Source: an uncultured Clostridia bacterium
GTDB lineage: Bacteria > Bacillota > Clostridia > UBA1381
Assembly (NCBI GenBank): GCA_910585795.1
Contig: CAJUFV010000102.1
Location: forward strand, 1 to 9,674
Reading direction: 5' to 3'
Length of the DNA: 9,674 nucleotides
Translations under genes and position numbers: made by a program
In this document: in pieces, positions 7,793-9,674 of the stretch
How positions within the stretch are numbered: the first letter of the stretch is position 1
Layout of the letters: the number at the start of each line of letters is the position of its first letter
The notes under the pieces: generated by a model
What the model saw: the letters and a program-made list of their open reading frames with translations, nothing else
Database searches by the model: none
What the model was told of the DNA's origin: nothing

Positions 7793-9550
7793 TTATTTCT
7801 GCCAATCCGCAAGCTTATTTATAACAACAGCCGCCTGCGCGCGCGTAAGCGTATCCTTCGGCGCAAATGTACCATCACCCATACCGCTCAAAAGACCTGC
7901 TTTTACACACGCGTTTACACTCGTCTGGTAATAATCAGATATATTGTTATAATCTGTAAAATCAGGCGCCATAGTAACCGCTCCTACAGGTGACAAAGCT
8001 ATCTCTGTCAATATAGCTGCCATTTCCTCGCGCGTAATCGCAGCATCTCCGTTAAATTTAGGTGATATAGCTGTGACAAAACTATCGTGTCCCACAGTTG
8101 CGTCTTTATATATAAATACCTCTGTTGTTACAGCCTCTTTATCCTCAGTTGCTTCAGCAAGTACCTTTGTAACTTTTTCAATTCCAGAACTTCTAACCAT
8201 TTCTTTAGGCAACAATCCCTTATCCAGCGCGCTCTGCAAATAATAACAGTACCAGTCATCATTTTCCGCGTCAAGACACTCATCATCACGATACGCGTGA
8301 CCGGTAATATCAGCCGCATCCATAGCCATCTTCAGAAATTCAGCGCGTGTCACATCTCCGTCAGGGCTGAACCTGCTGTCGCCGACACCGTCAATCAGCC
8401 TTTTATCAGCCAAATTTTTAATATATTCTTCACCCCAGTGACCGCTTATATCTGTAAATACTTCCTTACCTTTTACATACTGAGACAGCTTTTGAACATT
8501 CTTTTTAATATCCTCCGCAATAAGGGCAGCGACAGCCTTTGCGCCCTTCGCTTTTAAATGCGTATGGTCATCAGTACCCGCTGGATACGCCTTACTTTCA
8601 AGCGGCTCACATATAAAGTAACCGGAAAGTACTTCATTCTTATCCATGGCGTTCCACGCGTCAGTCATAATTCTGTTGACGTCAATAAACATACAGCCTG
8701 TTTCCTTTGCGATTTCACGCGTAGGGTCAGCATAGTCCTGACGCGACTCGGAAAATTTATTATTTTCCTCATCCCACCACGAAGCCGCGGTAGCTGTCAT
8801 AAGCACAGGCGTACCGCCTCGCTTTGTGACCTCTCCCATATATTTTTCTGTAATAAGACTCTTATAGTCTTCAACGCTGATATAACGCTCCGGCTTATTC
8901 TCCGCTCCGTCGTTTATTCCAAACTGAATAAACACATAATCCCCCGGATGCATTTCAGTTAAAATTCTGTCTAATCTGCCATCATTGTTATAACTCTTTG
9001 AGCTTCTGCCGCCCATTGAGCGGTTTTCAATAATAACATCATCTGTAAAACAGTCCGCGAAAACCTGTCCCCAGCCGGTCTGAGGATAGACCTTTGTATA
9101 ATCATATGTCTGCGCTGTAGAATCGCCCGCAATATACAGTGTAGGACGCTCCCTCTTTTGTGTTCTGCCCGCAAGCTGTTTAACTTCAATCTCTGTCACA
9201 TTAGGATTTTCACCGATTACCTGTACAATAATTTTACCATCCCTTGGCACAACGGGCTGTTCATTATCCTGAAACTGACCCGCTTCAAGCTTATAAGCGC
9301 GGACACGCTCTCCGCCGTTTATGTAAATATTCGCTTTTGTCTCAGTTTTTCCTCCTGTTGTTACAGTAACGGTATAATCCCCGTCCGGCACCTCAATTTC
9401 TTTGACAACGCCGGTTTCCTTATCGGCTCTTGTCTCTGTCATATCAAAGGTTTCAAAATACAGGCTGTCCGTATCTGCGCTGACCGCAGGTATCACGCAC
9501 GCAGAAAGCACAGCCGACACAGCTATCAGCGATAAAATCTTTTTTAACAT
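7793..9550 (-). CDS. SLH-anchored CE12-type rhamnogalacturonan acetylesterase (SGNH hydrolase)
   Basis: Predicted surface esterase removing acetyl groups from rhamnogalacturonan I in pectin. It has 585 residues. Order: signal peptide (1-26), small beta domain (about 28-132), SGNH/GDSL hydrolase (about 136-350), SLH1 (365-410), SLH2 (about 425-510) and SLH3 (531-585). Catalytic features: AGDST with nucleophile S144, GGRSSKSY (block II), GIND with N213, and DHTH with D328 and H331, matching the Asp-x-x-His pair of CE12. Block III reads GIND where many CE12 enzymes have GHND. The signal peptide is ambiguous: LSAC (C18) looks like a lipobox, yet AVSA before D27 suits signal peptidase I. The start at 9550 is preferred because GGTGG lies 5 nt upstream and the sequence MLKKILSL is a clean signal start; an ATG at 9562 would add four residues. 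It is the first gene of a three-gene operon. Family firm; rhamnogalacturonan as substrate is from family knowledge. Confidence 0.93.
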   Translation of the reverse strand: MLKKILSLIAVSAVLSACVIPAVSADTDSLYFETFDMTETRADKETGVVKEIEVPDGDYTVTVTTGGKTETKANIYINGGERVRAYKLEAGQFQDNEQPVVPRDGKIIVQVIGENPNVTEIEVKQLAGRTQKRERPTLYIAGDSTAQTYDYTKVYPQTGWGQVFADCFTDDVIIENRSMGGRSSKSYNNDGRLDRILTEMHPGDYVFIQFGINDGAENKPERYISVEDYKSLITEKYMGEVTKRGGTPVLMTATAASWWDEENNKFSESRQDYADPTREIAKETGCMFIDVNRIMTDAWNAMDKNEVLSGYFICEPLESKAYPAGTDDHTHLKAKGAKAVAALIAEDIKKNVQKLSQYVKGKEVFTDISGHWGEEYIKNLADKRLIDGVGDSRFSPDGDVTRAEFLKMAMDAADITGHAYRDDECLDAENDDWYCYYLQSALDKGLLPKEMVRSSGIEKVTKVLAEATEDKEAVTTEVFIYKDATVGHDSFVTAISPKFNGDAAITREEMAAILTEIALSPVGAVTMAPDFTDYNNISDYYQTSVNACVKAGLLSGMGDGTFAPKDTLTRAQAAVVINKLADWQK

Positions 9551-9555
9551 AATAA

Positions 9556-9560
9556 CCACC
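9556..9560 (-). promoter_or_regulatory. ribosome binding site deciding the acetylesterase start
   Basis: GGTGG on the minus strand lies 5 nt before the ATG at 9550. The same arrangement, a GGTGG/GATGG core then an AT-rich gap, precedes the GH95 gene. The alternative ATG at 9562 has AAAGG only 2 nt away, too close for good initiation. Confidence 0.6.
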
Positions 9561-9571
9561 ATGGCCTTTCC

Positions 9572-9614
9572 GCCCGCAAAAAGTAATTAATGGCATTAAC
9601 ACTTTGCCGCGGGC
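9572..9614. repeat. imperfect inverted repeat upstream of the acetylesterase operon
   Basis: The outer arms are GCCCGC (9572-9577) and GCGGGC (9609-9614). Inside them, AAAGT pairs with ACTTT after a small internal loop, and at the centre lies the palindrome TTAAT-GGC-ATTAA (9587-9599). On the minus strand this lies just upstream of the ribosome binding site. No T run follows on either strand, so it is not an ordinary terminator. It may be a leader hairpin or a regulator site. The remaining bases to the window end (9615-9674) show only a weak TTGTCA-16-TAATGC promoter candidate that overlaps the repeat. Confidence 0.5.
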
Positions 9615-9674
9615 TGACAAGATTTTAAATAACCACTATAACTTCCGCGCATTCGCTTTTTACTCCAAGAACAA

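Noticed and set aside
7773..7805. Upstream ATG at 7805 for the SLH-only protein
   Set aside because: It would overlap the previous gene and place 11 charged residues before a normal signal peptide. The ATG at 7772 has ribosome-site sequence and a clean signal start.
8087..9535. Plus-strand frames of 125-156 residues opposite the acetylesterase gene
   Set aside because: They are antisense to a complete gene with catalytic motifs and three SLH repeats. Cys/Phe/Ile-rich composition is expected of the opposite strand.

Overview
The window looks like a chromosomal segment of a low-to-moderate GC Gram-positive anaerobe of the class Clostridia. The 16S rRNA fragment has clostridial signatures, such as the GTGTAAAGGGCGCGTAGGCGG-type V4 stretch. 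The secreted proteins carry Gram-positive S-layer homology (SLH) anchors, and promoters and ribosome binding sites are of the strong Firmicutes type. The 16S sequence plus SLH-anchored pectin enzymes recalls Monoglobus (a gut pectin degrader). That genus-level idea is from memory and unverified.

Layout, left to right. (1) 1-859, minus: 5' half of a 16S rRNA gene, cut by the window edge. Its leader is about 210 nt (860-1073). Its promoter is near-consensus (TTGACA-17-TAATAT) with four phased A-tracts upstream (1080-1149). (2) 1351-5787, minus: a 1478-residue secreted multidomain enzyme with a GH95 (alpha-L-fucosidase / alpha-L-galactosidase) catalytic module, closed by an intrinsic terminator at 1305-1340 that separates it from the rRNA promoter. 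(3) 5788-5949: a divergent control region with a perfect 25-bp palindrome on the GH95 side and a clear sigma-A promoter on the other. (4) 5950-6762, plus: an AraC-family regulator, probably controlling the GH95 gene. (5) 6890-9550, minus: a tight operon of a CE12-type rhamnogalacturonan acetylesterase with three SLH repeats, an SLH-only secreted protein, and an unannotated 32-residue single-span membrane peptide (6976-7074), closed by a strong terminator at 6890-6921. An imperfect inverted repeat (9572-9614) precedes the operon.

Working model (inference): the genes serve use of plant cell wall polysaccharide, probably pectin or fucosylated side chains. The AraC protein would sense a breakdown product and turn on the GH95 enzyme, which removes terminal L-fucose or L-galactose. 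The CE12 esterase, held on the cell wall by its SLH repeats, would deacetylate rhamnogalacturonan. The SLH-only protein and the small membrane peptide are the least explained members. I see no mobile element, CRISPR array, tRNA or phage signal.
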